From the NCBI GenBank assembly GCA_000751595.1, contig CCMH01000016.1:1-64000 (forward strand): 64,000 nucleotides of DNA, written 5' to 3'. The translations under genes and the position numbers were made by a program. This document shows, in pieces, positions 24,829-34,160 of this stretch (the first letter of the stretch is position 1; every line of letters starts with the position of its first letter). The notes below the pieces were generated by a model. That model worked only from the letters and a program-made list of their open reading frames with translations. It ran no database searches and was not told the DNA's origin. This stretch comes from Weeksella massiliensis. Its GTDB lineage: Bacteria; Bacteroidota; Bacteroidia; Flavobacteriales; Weeksellaceae.

Positions 24829-27800
24829 ATGAACCTTTACCAAACCTCGGGTTTTGTAAAGGATTTGGTGGCTTATAGCCAAAAAGAAGAAAAACAAAAA
24901 ATCCATATCAAAGGATTTTTAGGTTCGGCGCTGAGTGTGGCAATCGCACAACTGCATTTGCACACCCATCGCCCTATTTTGGTATTAACGGATGACAAAG
25001 AAGAAGCTGCTTATTGGCTAAATGACCTCGAAGCTTTGCTCGATCAGGAGAAGGTTCTCTTCTACCCGAGCGCTTACCGAACGCCGTACCAAATAGAGGA
25101 AACCAACAATGCCAATGTGGTGATCCGTACCGAAGTTCTCAATAAATTAGCTTCGCATACATCTCCAAAAATTATTGTTGCGTATGCCGATGCGCTCACC
25201 GAAAAAGTTGTTACCAAAAAAGCACTTTCTACCAATACTCTAAAAGTAAAAGTTGGAACCGAACTTGGTTTGGATTTTATCCGAGAGATGTTGTTTTCGT
25301 ATCATTTTCGGCAAGTAGATTTTGTCAATGAACCTGGAGAATTTTCTATTCGTGGAGGAATCATCGATGTTTTTTCTTTTGCAGACGAGCATCCGTATAG
25401 GATTTCTATGTTTGGGGACGAGGTAGAAACAATCCGTTCTTTTGATACCGAAACACAACTTTCAATTTCGACAACCAAAGAAATCAAAATCATTCCGAAT
25501 TTAGAAGACAAACGCATGGATGAGAAACGCGTAAGTTTTTTAGATTATCTCCACAAAGACACTTTGATTGTCGCCAAAAGTTTGGGCGTTATTTCATCGA
25601 AATTAGAAAATAATTACACGTTAGCAGAAGATGCTTTTGCCAATCTTTCTGGTGAAGTACATCGTTTGGCTCCGGCCGATTTATTTTTCAGTTCGGAAAA
25701 ATTTCAGGAACAGCTCGAACATTTTACCGTCTACGAAACGTCATCGACTTCTCATTTTTCTAAATATCATACCCTAGAATCTCCTTACAAACCGCAACCT
25801 TCCTTCAATAAACAATTCGAATTTCTGATCGAAGATCTCAATTATCATACCCAACAAGGCTACAAAAATGCACTGGTTTGTTCTAATGAAACGCAGGTAA
25901 AACGATTTGCAGAAATTTTTGAAGATATAGGGAAAGAAGTCAATTATATCCCTGTTATCGGTTCTTTGCATCAAGGTTTTATTGACGAAGAACTGAAAAT
26001 CACTTGCTATACAGATCATCAGATTTTCGAGCGTTATCATAAATTCAATCTAAGAAATTCATTTTCGAAAAAAGAAGCGATAACTCTCAAAGAAATCAAC
26101 TCTTTGCAGATTGGTGATTATGTGACGCATATCGATTACGGAATCGGGAAATTTGCAGGTTTAGTTAGGATAGAAAACAACGGTGTGCAACAAGAAAGCA
26201 TCAAATTATTCTATCAAAATAATGATATTTTATATGTCAATATCCATTCTTTGCACAAGATTTCTAAGTTTAGAGGAAAAGATGGAGCCGAACCAAAAAT
26301 TAGTAAATTAGGTTCACCTGCTTGGAAAAATCTAAAAAATAAAACCAAATCGAAAGTTAAAGAAATTGCTTTTGATTTGATAAAATTATACGCCAAAAGA
26401 CGCACCCAAAAAGGTTTTGCGTTTTCACCGGATACTTATTTACAAAATGAGCTCGAAGCTTCTTTTATTTATGAGGATACGCCCGACCAAGAAAAAGCTA
26501 CGCTAGACGTGAAAAATGATATGGAGTCTGAACGCTCGATGGATAGATTGGTATGTGGCGATGTAGGATTCGGGAAAACAGAAGTCGCTATCAGAGCAGC
26601 TTTCAAGGCTGCAGTGGACGGCAAACAAGTTGCTGTTTTGGTTCCGACAACCATATTAGCTTTTCAACATTTCAAGACGTTTACCGAACGATTAAAAGAA
26701 TTTCCGGTACAGATAGAATACCTCAATCGCTTTACGACAACCAAAAAGAAAAATGCCATTCTCGCAGATTTAGAAGCCGGAAAAGTCGATATCATTATCG
26801 GGACGCATCAATTGGTTAATCCTAAAGTAAAATACAAAGATTTGGGACTTTTGATTATTGATGAAGAACACAAATTTGGGGTGAGCGTAAAAGATAAATT
26901 AAAAACATTAAGAGCAAATATCGACACACTAACCCTTACAGCTACACCGATTCCGCGTACTTTGCAATTTTCGCTTATGGCTGCTCGCGATTTATCCGTT
27001 ATCAAAACGCCACCGCCGAACAGACAGCCTGTTGATACCAATTTGATTGGCTTCAATGAAGAAGCAATTCGCGATGCGATTTCGTATGAATTACAACGCG
27101 GCGGACAAGTTTTCTTTATCCATAATCGCGTACAGAGTCTTAAAGAAATCGCCGGAATGGTTCAACGGTTGGTTCCTGATGCTCGCATTGCGACCGGCCA
27201 TGGACAAATGGACGGAAAACAGCTCGAAGCTACGATGCTCGATTTTATCGACGGACAATACGACGTTCTTATTTCGACCACCATTATCGAATCTGGTTTA
27301 GATGTACCGAATGCAAATACAATCCTAATCAACGATGCACAAAACTTTGGTTTAGCCGATTTGCATCAGATGCGTGGACGTGTTGGACGAAGCAACCGAA
27401 AAGCTTTTTGTTATCTGATTGCTCCTCCAATTTCTGTTTTGACCAATGAAGCAAGAAAACGTTTACAAGCCATCGAACAATTTTCTGATTTGGGTTCTGG
27501 ATTTAATATCGCCATGAAAGACTTAGAAATTCGAGGCGCAGGAAATCTTTTGGGTGCCGAACAAACTGGTTTTATGATGGAAATTGGATTTGAAACATAT
27601 CAGAAAATCCTCAACGAAGCAATTGAAGAATTGAAAGAAACCGATTTCAAAGATCTATTCGAGCACGAAAAGAAACCTGGTTTGGTAGAATACGTTAAAG
27701 ATGTACAAATCGACACCGACTTAGAGATTCTGATTCCAGACGAATATGTGAACAATGTAGAAGAACGTTTAGCCTTGTACAATGAACTTGCCACAATAGA

Positions 27801-28173
27801 AACGCCAGAAGCTCTCACGAAATTTGAAAATAATCTCATCGATCGATTTGGTCCTTTGCCTTTGCCGGTTGAGAATTTACTTCAATCAATTGAACTCAAA
27901 TGGAAAGGTCGAGAACTTGGCATGGAACGTTTGGTCTTGAAAAACGGTAAACTAACCGCGTATTTTGTCAATAAACCCAACAGTGATTATTACCAATCTG
28001 AGAAATTTAGATTGATTTTAAATTATGTTCAATCTTATCCTCAAAATGTTAATTTCAAAGAAAAACCTGCAAAAAATTCGGATGAATTACCAAGTTTACT
28101 TCTAAAGATTGACCATGTGAAAAATGTAAGTATTGCACTAAAACACTTCGAAAAGATGTTAAATCAACAATAA
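24829..28173 (+). CDS. mfd: Transcription-repair coupling factor Mfd
   Basis: This 1,114-residue ATPase removes RNA polymerase stalled at DNA lesions and recruits UvrA. Domains in order are: UvrB-like N-terminal region (PSAYRTPYQIEE, REMLFSYHFRQVDFV, EFSIRGGIIDVF); CarD-like polymerase-binding domain (GDYVTHIDYGIGKFAGL); RecG-like motor with Walker A (GDVGFGKTEVAIRAAFKA), Walker B (LLIIDEEHKFGV), TATPIPRTL and the QMRGRVGRS motif; and the C-terminal TRCF domain. Length is typical. I chose ATG 24829; an in-frame TTG at 24802 would add nine residues. Terminators or gaps on both sides suggest a single-gene unit. Confidence 0.95.
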   Translation: MNLYQTSGFVKDLVAYSQKEEKQKIHIKGFLGSALSVAIAQLHLHTHRPILVLTDDKEEAAYWLNDLEALLDQEKVLFYPSAYRTPYQIEETNNANVVIRTEVLNKLASHTSPKIIVAYADALTEKVVTKKALSTNTLKVKVGTELGLDFIREMLFSYHFRQVDFVNEPGEFSIRGGIIDVFSFADEHPYRISMFGDEVETIRSFDTETQLSISTTKEIKIIPNLEDKRMDEKRVSFLDYLHKDTLIVAKSLGVISSKLENNYTLAEDAFANLSGEVHRLAPADLFFSSEKFQEQLEHFTVYETSSTSHFSKYHTLESPYKPQPSFNKQFEFLIEDLNYHTQQGYKNALVCSNETQVKRFAEIFEDIGKEVNYIPVIGSLHQGFIDEELKITCYTDHQIFERYHKFNLRNSFSKKEAITLKEINSLQIGDYVTHIDYGIGKFAGLVRIENNGVQQESIKLFYQNNDILYVNIHSLHKISKFRGKDGAEPKISKLGSPAWKNLKNKTKSKVKEIAFDLIKLYAKRRTQKGFAFSPDTYLQNELEASFIYEDTPDQEKATLDVKNDMESERSMDRLVCGDVGFGKTEVAIRAAFKAAVDGKQVAVLVPTTILAFQHFKTFTERLKEFPVQIEYLNRFTTTKKKNAILADLEAGKVDIIIGTHQLVNPKVKYKDLGLLIIDEEHKFGVSVKDKLKTLRANIDTLTLTATPIPRTLQFSLMAARDLSVIKTPPPNRQPVDTNLIGFNEEAIRDAISYELQRGGQVFFIHNRVQSLKEIAGMVQRLVPDARIATGHGQMDGKQLEATMLDFIDGQYDVLISTTIIESGLDVPNANTILINDAQNFGLADLHQMRGRVGRSNRKAFCYLIAPPISVLTNEARKRLQAIEQFSDLGSGFNIAMKDLEIRGAGNLLGAEQTGFMMEIGFETYQKILNEAIEELKETDFKDLFEHEKKPGLVEYVKDVQIDTDLEILIPDEYVNNVEERLALYNELATIETPEALTKFENNLIDRFGPLPLPVENLLQSIELKWKGRELGMERLVLKNGKLTAYFVNKPNSDYYQSEKFRLILNYVQSYPQNVNFKEKPAKNSDELPSLLLKIDHVKNVSIALKHFEKMLNQQ

Positions 28174-28226
28174 ATATCAAGAATATTTAAAATTTGTTAA
28201 ACTATTTAACATTTTAAGAAATAACG

Positions 28227-28292
28227 AAATTACTTTTTCCTTTTTCGGATAAGAAGTTGGAATCGAAAAAGAAATCCGTTAAGAAGTAATTT
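28227..28292 (+). repeat. Nested inverted repeat upstream of nuoA
   Basis: AAATTACTT (28227-28235) pairs with AAGTAATTT (28284-28292), and within it CTTTTTCG (28240-28247) pairs with CGAAAAAG (28264-28271). There is no T run after the outer arm, so it is not a standard terminator. It lies in the 212-base mfd-nuoA gap and may be part of a nuo leader or a protein-binding site. The rest of that gap shows no other feature. Confidence 0.45.
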
Positions 28293-28385
28293 TAGCTTAC
28301 GTCAAATGCATTAGAATTAGGTAGAAAAGTAATTATTTTCTATTTTTACCTGTTGAAAATTAGCGTGTGTAAAATTTAAGAAATT

Positions 28386-28751
28386 ATGGAAACTTCTTAT
28401 AGTTATATTCCCATTTTAATATTGTTTTTGGTGGCTGCCGGATTTGTCGGCTTCACTATTGTGGCGACTCATTTATTGGGACCGTCGAGAAAAACAGATG
28501 AAAAATTAGAAAACTTCGAGTCGGGAATAGAAAAAGTTGGGAACGCACGACAACCCTTTGCTATTAAATATTTCTTGGTAGCAATCTTATTTGTGTTGTT
28601 CGATGTGGAAGTTATTTTCTTCTATCCGTATGCGGCCAATTTCAAGGCCTTAGGATGGGAAGGATTTGCAGCAGTAGTCACTTTTATTGGCTTATTTCTG
28701 GTGATGTATATGTATGCCCGCAAAAAGGGCGCTTTCCGTTGGGAGAAATAA
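28386..28751 (+). CDS. nuoA: NADH-quinone oxidoreductase subunit A
   Basis: This 121-residue membrane subunit of complex I has three transmembrane helices (about 8-30, 60-80 and 90-112). The family core is present: GPSRKTDEKLENFESG followed by the basic-aromatic segment RQPFAIKYFLVAILFVLFDVE, ending in Phe-Tyr-Pro-Tyr. NuoA sits at the junction of the membrane arm and the quinone site. It opens a colinear 14-gene nuo operon running to 41334 in the order A-N. It is preceded by a 212-base gap with a nested inverted repeat. Confidence 0.96.
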   Translation: METSYSYIPILILFLVAAGFVGFTIVATHLLGPSRKTDEKLENFESGIEKVGNARQPFAIKYFLVAILFVLFDVEVIFFYPYAANFKALGWEGFAAVVTFIGLFLVMYMYARKKGAFRWEK

Positions 28752-28795
28752 ACGAGAAAGCAACTTTAGCAATAATTTAAATATTCTATCAAAAA

Positions 28796-29371
28796 ATGAT
28801 TCATAATAAAAGACCCGTTACCCACAACACCAATGTAAAGGTAATCGACGAACTACCAGAAGGTTATCAAGGTGAAGGGTTTATGGCGATGCAACTCTCT
28901 AAAGTAGTTGGATTGGCAAGAAAAAATTCGATTTGGCCTCTTCCGTTCGCAACTTCTTGTTGTGGGATAGAATTCATGGCAACCATGGGTTCTAAATATG
29001 ATTTGGCTCGTTTTGGATCGGAGAGATTAGCTTTCACTCCTCGTCAATGTGATTTATTGATGGTGATGGGAACAATCTCAAAGAAAATGGCGCCTGTCTT
29101 GAAGCAAGTTTATATCCAAATGGCCGAACCTCGTTGGGTTATTGCGGTAGGAGCTTGTGCTAGTTCGGGAGGAATTTTCGATACTTATTCTGTACTGCAA
29201 GGAATCGATGAAGTTATTCCGGTTGATGTGTACGTCCCAGGATGTCCACCAAGACCAGAAGGAATTATCGAAGGAGTAATGCGTATTCAAGAGCTGATAG
29301 AAACCGAAAGTGTTCGTAGAAGAAGCAGCGAAGAATACCAAGCATTGTTAGCAAGTTACGGAATACAATAA
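28796..29371 (+). CDS. nuoB: NADH-quinone oxidoreductase subunit B
   Basis: This 191-residue peripheral subunit carries iron-sulfur cluster N2, the final electron donor to quinone. The ligating cysteines are seen in FATSCCGIEFMA (tandem Cys), GACASSGG and PGCPPRPE. The length is normal for the family. It follows nuoA after 44 bp and precedes nuoC by 15 bp. Confidence 0.97.
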   Translation: MIHNKRPVTHNTNVKVIDELPEGYQGEGFMAMQLSKVVGLARKNSIWPLPFATSCCGIEFMATMGSKYDLARFGSERLAFTPRQCDLLMVMGTISKKMAPVLKQVYIQMAEPRWVIAVGACASSGGIFDTYSVLQGIDEVIPVDVYVPGCPPRPEGIIEGVMRIQELIETESVRRRSSEEYQALLASYGIQ

Positions 29372-29386
29372 AGGAGAAAACGAATC

Positions 29387-29923
29387 ATGGATAACACAAA
29401 AATACAACAACTTCTATCTCAGAAGTTCGAGGATAAAATATATGGATTCGAAGAACATTTTGGAGTTCTGAAAGTCTATGCTGATAAAAACATCAACCTA
29501 AAATTGATGCAATTTTTGTACGATCATGAAGAATTGGCTTTCCGATTTCTTACCGATCTTACAGCAGTTCACTACCCAAAACAAAAAGGAGGTGAAATCG
29601 AGGTTACTTACCTTATGTACAACATGTACACCAATCAATCGATTCGACTAAATTTTGCAATCGACATCAAACAACCCGATATTTTTACTGCCACAAAACT
29701 ATTCGAAACTGCCAATTGGTTAGAGCGCGAATGTTACGATTTCTTTGGCGTTAATTTCATCGGACATCCAAATCTTATCCGCATCATGAATGTAGAAGAA
29801 ATGGATTATTTCCCGTTGCGCAAAGAGTTTCCATTAGAAGATCAAACCCGAAAAGATAAAGACGATGAGATGTTTGGTCGTGGAGATAATTTCAATTACG
29901 GTTCAATGAATATTAAAGGTTAA
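29387..29923 (+). CDS. nuoC: NADH-quinone oxidoreductase subunit C
   Basis: This 178-residue 30-kDa-type subunit belongs to the peripheral arm. The family signature is intact near the C terminus: NWLERECYDFFGVNFIGHPN followed by RIMNVEEMDYFPLRKEFPLE. It is separate from NuoD here, unlike the NuoCD fusion of enterobacteria. The gap to nuoD is 3 bp. Confidence 0.96.
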   Translation: MDNTKIQQLLSQKFEDKIYGFEEHFGVLKVYADKNINLKLMQFLYDHEELAFRFLTDLTAVHYPKQKGGEIEVTYLMYNMYTNQSIRLNFAIDIKQPDIFTATKLFETANWLERECYDFFGVNFIGHPNLIRIMNVEEMDYFPLRKEFPLEDQTRKDKDDEMFGRGDNFNYGSMNIKG

Positions 29924-29926
29924 GTT

Positions 29927-31168
29927 ATGGGAAAAGTAAAAACTAAAAAACATCACAACATCAACTTGCCAGAAGGTTCACTCGAGAAGAAAACCGTTAC
30001 CCTGAATTTAGGGCCAACGCACCCGGCAACACATGGTGTTTTCCAGAATATATTAGAGATGGATGGTGAAATTGTGAAATCTGCAGTTCCTACTGTAGGC
30101 TATATTCACCGCGCTTTCGAAAAAATCGCCGAGCGCCGTCCATTGTATCAAATCACCCCTCTCACCGACCGTTTGAACTATTGTTCTGCACCACTCAACA
30201 ATTTGGGTTGGCACATGACGGTTGAGAAATTTATGGGAATCGAAGTTCCGAAAAGAACCTCGTACCTACGCGTTATCATCATGGAACTTGCCAGAATTGC
30301 AGACCATATCGTTTGTAACTCGATCATGGGAGTCGATACTGGTGCGTTTACCGGTTTCTTATATATGATGCGTTACCGCGAATTGATTTATGAAATCTAT
30401 GAAGAAATTTGTGGTTCTCGTCTTACTACTAATATTGGTAGGATAGGAGGATTCGAACGCGATTTTACTCCTGCCGCTTGGTCGAAAATCCACCAATTTG
30501 TTAAAGAATTTCCGGATGTATTAACGGAGTTCGAAAATCTTTTTGTGCGCAACCGTATTTTTATGGACCGTACGCAAGGAATTGGAGGAATCACCGCAGA
30601 ACGCGCCATGAGTTACGGTTTTACAGGACCAAATCTTCGTGCAGCTGGGGTAGATTATGATGTCCGCGTAGCCAAACCTTATTCGCGATACGAAGAATTT
30701 ACCTTCGATATCCCAGTAGGAACCACCGGAGATTGCTACGATCGTTTCCAAGTAAGAGCCCAAGAAATGTGGCAAAGTTTGAGCATCATTCGACAAGCAC
30801 TCGAAAAAATCGATGCGCTCGAAGGCGAAGAAGCAACCCTTTACCATGCCGATGCGCCCGACTTCTACTTGCCGCTAAAAAAAGATGTGTACACCAAAAT
30901 GGAGGCACTCATCTATCACTTTAAAATTATCATGGGAGAATTAGAAATCCCTGAAGGGGAAATCTACAATTCGATAGAAGGTGCAAATGGTGAATTAGGT
31001 TATTACCTAATTTCTGATGGTGGACGTTCACCATACCGTTTACATTTCCGTAGACCATGTTTCATATACTATCAAGCATATCCAGAACTTATTGTCGGGT
31101 CGATGTTATCCGATGCAATTATCACAATGAGTAGTCTGAATTTGATTGCTGGAGAATTAGACGCTTAA
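29927..31168 (+). CDS. nuoD: NADH-quinone oxidoreductase subunit D
   Basis: This 413-residue 49-kDa-type subunit forms the quinone-binding cavity with NuoB. LNLGPTHPATHGVF carries the quinone-site His, and the family segments VGYIHRAFEKIAERR, SIMGVDTGAFTG, IGRIGGFERDF and the C-terminal IEGANGELGYYLISDGG are all present. The last residues end GELDA, similar to the family's usual GEVDR ending. One motif copy (30437-30444) falls here and uses an AGG Arg codon. The spacing to nuoE is 21 bp. Confidence 0.97.
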   Translation: MGKVKTKKHHNINLPEGSLEKKTVTLNLGPTHPATHGVFQNILEMDGEIVKSAVPTVGYIHRAFEKIAERRPLYQITPLTDRLNYCSAPLNNLGWHMTVEKFMGIEVPKRTSYLRVIIMELARIADHIVCNSIMGVDTGAFTGFLYMMRYRELIYEIYEEICGSRLTTNIGRIGGFERDFTPAAWSKIHQFVKEFPDVLTEFENLFVRNRIFMDRTQGIGGITAERAMSYGFTGPNLRAAGVDYDVRVAKPYSRYEEFTFDIPVGTTGDCYDRFQVRAQEMWQSLSIIRQALEKIDALEGEEATLYHADAPDFYLPLKKDVYTKMEALIYHFKIIMGELEIPEGEIYNSIEGANGELGYYLISDGGRSPYRLHFRRPCFIYYQAYPELIVGSMLSDAIITMSSLNLIAGELDA

Positions 31169-31189
31169 CACTTAAGTTTTAAAAAAGAA

Positions 31190-31681
31190 ATGGAAATTCA
31201 ATTTTCAGAAGCAACCCAACAAAAAGTGAATCAAATTGTTGCACGTTATCCAGAAGGAAAACAAAAAAGTGCTTTGATTCCGGTGTTGCATATTGCACAA
31301 GAAGAATTTGGTGGTTGGTTAGATGTTCCACATCTAGACTATGTTGCCAAAGTTTTAGACCTTTTACCGGTAGAAGTTTATGAAGTTGCATCGTTTTATA
31401 CCATGTTTCAACTCAACCCGGTTGGTAAATATGTTTTACAAGTTTGTCAGACCGGACCTTGTATGATAAAAGGTTCTGATCACATCATCCAACATATCAA
31501 AAATAAACTCAATATCGAGGTTGGAGGAACAACCGAAGACGGACTTTTTACCCTACAAGCTGTGGAATGTTTAGGAGCCTGCGGTTATGCACCTATGTTG
31601 CAACTCGGGAAAACCTATCGCGAATTTCTTACCACAGAAAAAGTAGATGAATTAATAGATGAACTGAAAAAATTAGCCTAA
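31190..31681 (+). CDS. nuoE: NADH-quinone oxidoreductase subunit E
   Basis: This 163-residue subunit of the NADH dehydrogenase module holds the [2Fe-2S] cluster N1a in a thioredoxin-like fold. The four ligands are visible as VCQTGPC (Cys-x4-Cys) and CLGAC (Cys-x3-Cys). The stop codon overlaps the nuoF start (TAATG), implying coupled translation of the E/F pair. Confidence 0.96.
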   Translation: MEIQFSEATQQKVNQIVARYPEGKQKSALIPVLHIAQEEFGGWLDVPHLDYVAKVLDLLPVEVYEVASFYTMFQLNPVGKYVLQVCQTGPCMIKGSDHIIQHIKNKLNIEVGGTTEDGLFTLQAVECLGACGYAPMLQLGKTYREFLTTEKVDELIDELKKLA

Positions 31682-33042
31682 TGGGACAAAAACTATTGTT
31701 GAAAAATATTGATGTTCCTGGGATAAGACACTACCAAGTGTACCGCGAAAACGGAGGATATTCTAATGCCGAAAAAGCATTGAAAATGAAAGAAGAAGAA
31801 ATCCTCGAAGAAGTAAAAACTTCTGGTTTACGTGGTCGTGGTGGAGCAGGTTTCCCGACCGGAATGAAATGGAGTTTCTTGGCAAAGCCAGAAGGGGTTC
31901 CTCGTCACTTAGTAGTTAATGCAGACGAATCAGAACCAGGAACTTTCAAGGATCGTTACCTGATGGAGTTTATTCCGCACCTTTTAATAGAAGGTATTTT
32001 GATCTCTTCTTTTTGTTTAGGATCAAATACTTCTTTTATCTATATCCGTGGTGAATATGCATGGGTTGCCGATATATTAGAAGAAGCCATCGACGAAGCA
32101 AAAGCTGCAGGATGGTTAGGAAAAAATATTCAAGGAACAGGATTCGACCTCGAAGTTTACGTACAACGCGGAGCTGGAGCCTATATCTGTGGAGAAGAAA
32201 CAGCCTTGCTAGAATCATTAGAAGGTAAACGTGGAAATCCTCGTATCAAACCTCCTTTCCCTGCCGTTAAAGGTCTTTGGGATAGACCAACGGTGGTAAA
32301 CAACGTAGAAACAATCGCAAGTGTTGTTCCGATTATCGAAATCGGAGGCGAAGCTTACTCGAAAATTGGGGTAGGACGTTCTACTGGTACAAAATTAATT
32401 TCTGCTTGCGGAAATATAAATAAACCTGGCGTGTATGAAATTGACATGACCATCACGGTAGAAGAATTTATTTATTCGGATGAATATTGTGGTGGGATTG
32501 CCAACGGAAAACGCCTAAAAGCATGTATTCCTGGCGGAAGCTCGGTACCTATAGTTCCTGCAAACTTATTGTTGAGAACGGCCGACGGACAACCGCGATA
32601 TATGAATTACGAAAGTTTAGCCGAAGGTGGTTTCCAGTCGGGAACTATGATGGGTTCCGGTGGATTTATCGTGTTAGATGAAGACCAAGATATTGTCTAT
32701 CACACCTATACCCTTGCCCGTTTCTATCGTCACGAATCGTGCGGACAATGTTCGCCGTGTAGAGAAGGAACCGGTTGGATGGAAAAACTTCTGAAACGTA
32801 TCGACGAAGGAAAAGGAAAAATGAGCGATATAGAATTGCTTTGGGATATTCAGCGAAAAATAGAAGGCAATACCATTTGCCCATTAGGAGATGCAGCAGC
32901 TTGGCCAGTAGCAGCAGCAATTCGTCATTTCCGTGATGAATTCGAGTGGCATATCAATCATCCAGAAGAATGCTTAACGCGTAATTATGGCTTGGCTCAT
33001 TATGCTGATCCTATCGAACCAAAAGTAGAAACTGCAAATTAG
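31681..33042 (+). CDS. nuoF: NADH-quinone oxidoreductase subunit F
   Basis: This 453-residue subunit binds NADH and FMN and carries cluster N3. GLRGRGGAGFPTGMKW is the NADH-binding glycine-rich segment, and GAGAYICGEETALLESLEG is part of the FMN site. The [4Fe-4S] ligands are in ESCGQCSPCREGT and the later NTICPLGD. It starts on the nuoE stop codon and lies 6 bp before nuoG. Confidence 0.97.
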   Translation: MGQKLLLKNIDVPGIRHYQVYRENGGYSNAEKALKMKEEEILEEVKTSGLRGRGGAGFPTGMKWSFLAKPEGVPRHLVVNADESEPGTFKDRYLMEFIPHLLIEGILISSFCLGSNTSFIYIRGEYAWVADILEEAIDEAKAAGWLGKNIQGTGFDLEVYVQRGAGAYICGEETALLESLEGKRGNPRIKPPFPAVKGLWDRPTVVNNVETIASVVPIIEIGGEAYSKIGVGRSTGTKLISACGNINKPGVYEIDMTITVEEFIYSDEYCGGIANGKRLKACIPGGSSVPIVPANLLLRTADGQPRYMNYESLAEGGFQSGTMMGSGGFIVLDEDQDIVYHTYTLARFYRHESCGQCSPCREGTGWMEKLLKRIDEGKGKMSDIELLWDIQRKIEGNTICPLGDAAAWPVAAAIRHFRDEFEWHINHPEECLTRNYGLAHYADPIEPKVETAN

Positions 33043-33048
33043 AATCAT

Positions 33049-34137
33049 ATGGCAGAAGAAAATAAACCACAATTGTTTACCGTAACAATTGACGGACATA
33101 CCACTCAAGTACCGGCAGGAACAACCATCTTACAAGCTGCTCGCAGCCTAGGAAAAGAAGTTGCGCCACCTGCTATGTGCTATTATGGTAAATTAGAAAA
33201 TACCGGAGGAAATTGTAGAACTTGTATGGTCGAAGTTACCAAAGGAAGTGATGCCGATCCACGACCAATGCCCAAATTAGTTGCTTCTTGTAGAACAACA
33301 GTTATGGACGGAATGGTGGTAGGAAACAAATCTTCTGAGCGCGCAGTAGAAGCTCGTAAAGGAGTTGTAGAATTTCTATTGATCAATCACCCACTCGATT
33401 GCCCAGTTTGTGATCAGGCAGGGGAATGTAAATTACAAGATTTAGGCTACGAACACGGGAAAGAAGAAACACGTTACGAATTCGAGCGAAGAACTTTTGC
33501 ACCTGAAGATTTAGGTCCGAATATTCAATTGCATATGAATCGTTGTATCCTTTGTTACCGCTGTGTGAAAACCGCTGACCAAATTACCGGTTGTCGTGAG
33601 CATGGCGTAATGTTCAGAGGAGATCATGCCGAGATTTCTACCTACCTCAACAAGTCACTCGATAATGAATTTATTGGGAATGTGATCGATGTTTGCCCTG
33701 TTGGTGCCTTGACCGATAAAACTTTCCGATTCAAAAATCGTGTTTGGTTCCTGAATCCGGTCGATGCTCATCGCGATTGCCCAACTTGTTCGGGTAAAGC
33801 ACAAATCTGGTTCCGTGGGAAAGAAGTTTTCCGGGTAACAGCGCGTAAAAATGAGTGGAACGAAGTCGAAGATTGGATTTGTAACACTTGTCGATTCGAT
33901 AAAAAAGACATCAATGATTGGGTGCTCGAACAACCATCAGACGTAGCCAAAGACTCTGTGATTCGTGCAAATCATTATACCAAAAACAAAGTAGAACCGA
34001 AAGAAACTTTACCAAAAGTTATTCATAGAGACCCGAAAGTTTTGTTAGACATCCATACCGTGAGTGAGGTAAACGAACCGAACCGCGACTTGTCGAAAAT
34101 TCCTGGTCCTGCAACTAGTAAAGATTTTAAAGATTAA
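33049..34137 (+). CDS. nuoG: NADH-quinone oxidoreductase subunit G, short form
   Basis: This 362-residue protein is the iron-sulfur part of NuoG. The N-terminal ferredoxin-like [2Fe-2S] set is seen in MCYYGKLENTGGNCRTCMVE and LVASCRTTV. The His-Cys [4Fe-4S] site is in HPLDCPVCDQAGEC. A further cluster is in CILCYRCVKTADQ and VCPVGALTD, and an extra cysteine set follows in CPTCSGKAQIW and ICNTCRF. The molybdopterin-type domain that brings E. coli NuoG to about 900 residues is absent, and nuoH starts 23 bp later, so no missing piece lies downstream. Short NuoG proteins are, to my knowledge, usual in flavobacteria. Confidence 0.92.
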   Translation: MAEENKPQLFTVTIDGHTTQVPAGTTILQAARSLGKEVAPPAMCYYGKLENTGGNCRTCMVEVTKGSDADPRPMPKLVASCRTTVMDGMVVGNKSSERAVEARKGVVEFLLINHPLDCPVCDQAGECKLQDLGYEHGKEETRYEFERRTFAPEDLGPNIQLHMNRCILCYRCVKTADQITGCREHGVMFRGDHAEISTYLNKSLDNEFIGNVIDVCPVGALTDKTFRFKNRVWFLNPVDAHRDCPTCSGKAQIWFRGKEVFRVTARKNEWNEVEDWICNTCRFDKKDINDWVLEQPSDVAKDSVIRANHYTKNKVEPKETLPKVIHRDPKVLLDIHTVSEVNEPNRDLSKIPGPATSKDFKD

Positions 34138-34160
34138 TAACGACGTTATAACTATACACA

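Noticed and set aside
33049-34137. NuoG as a frameshifted or truncated pseudogene
   Set aside because: nuoH starts 23 bp after the stop, no remnant of the missing domain lies in any frame, and the short form is known to me in flavobacteria.
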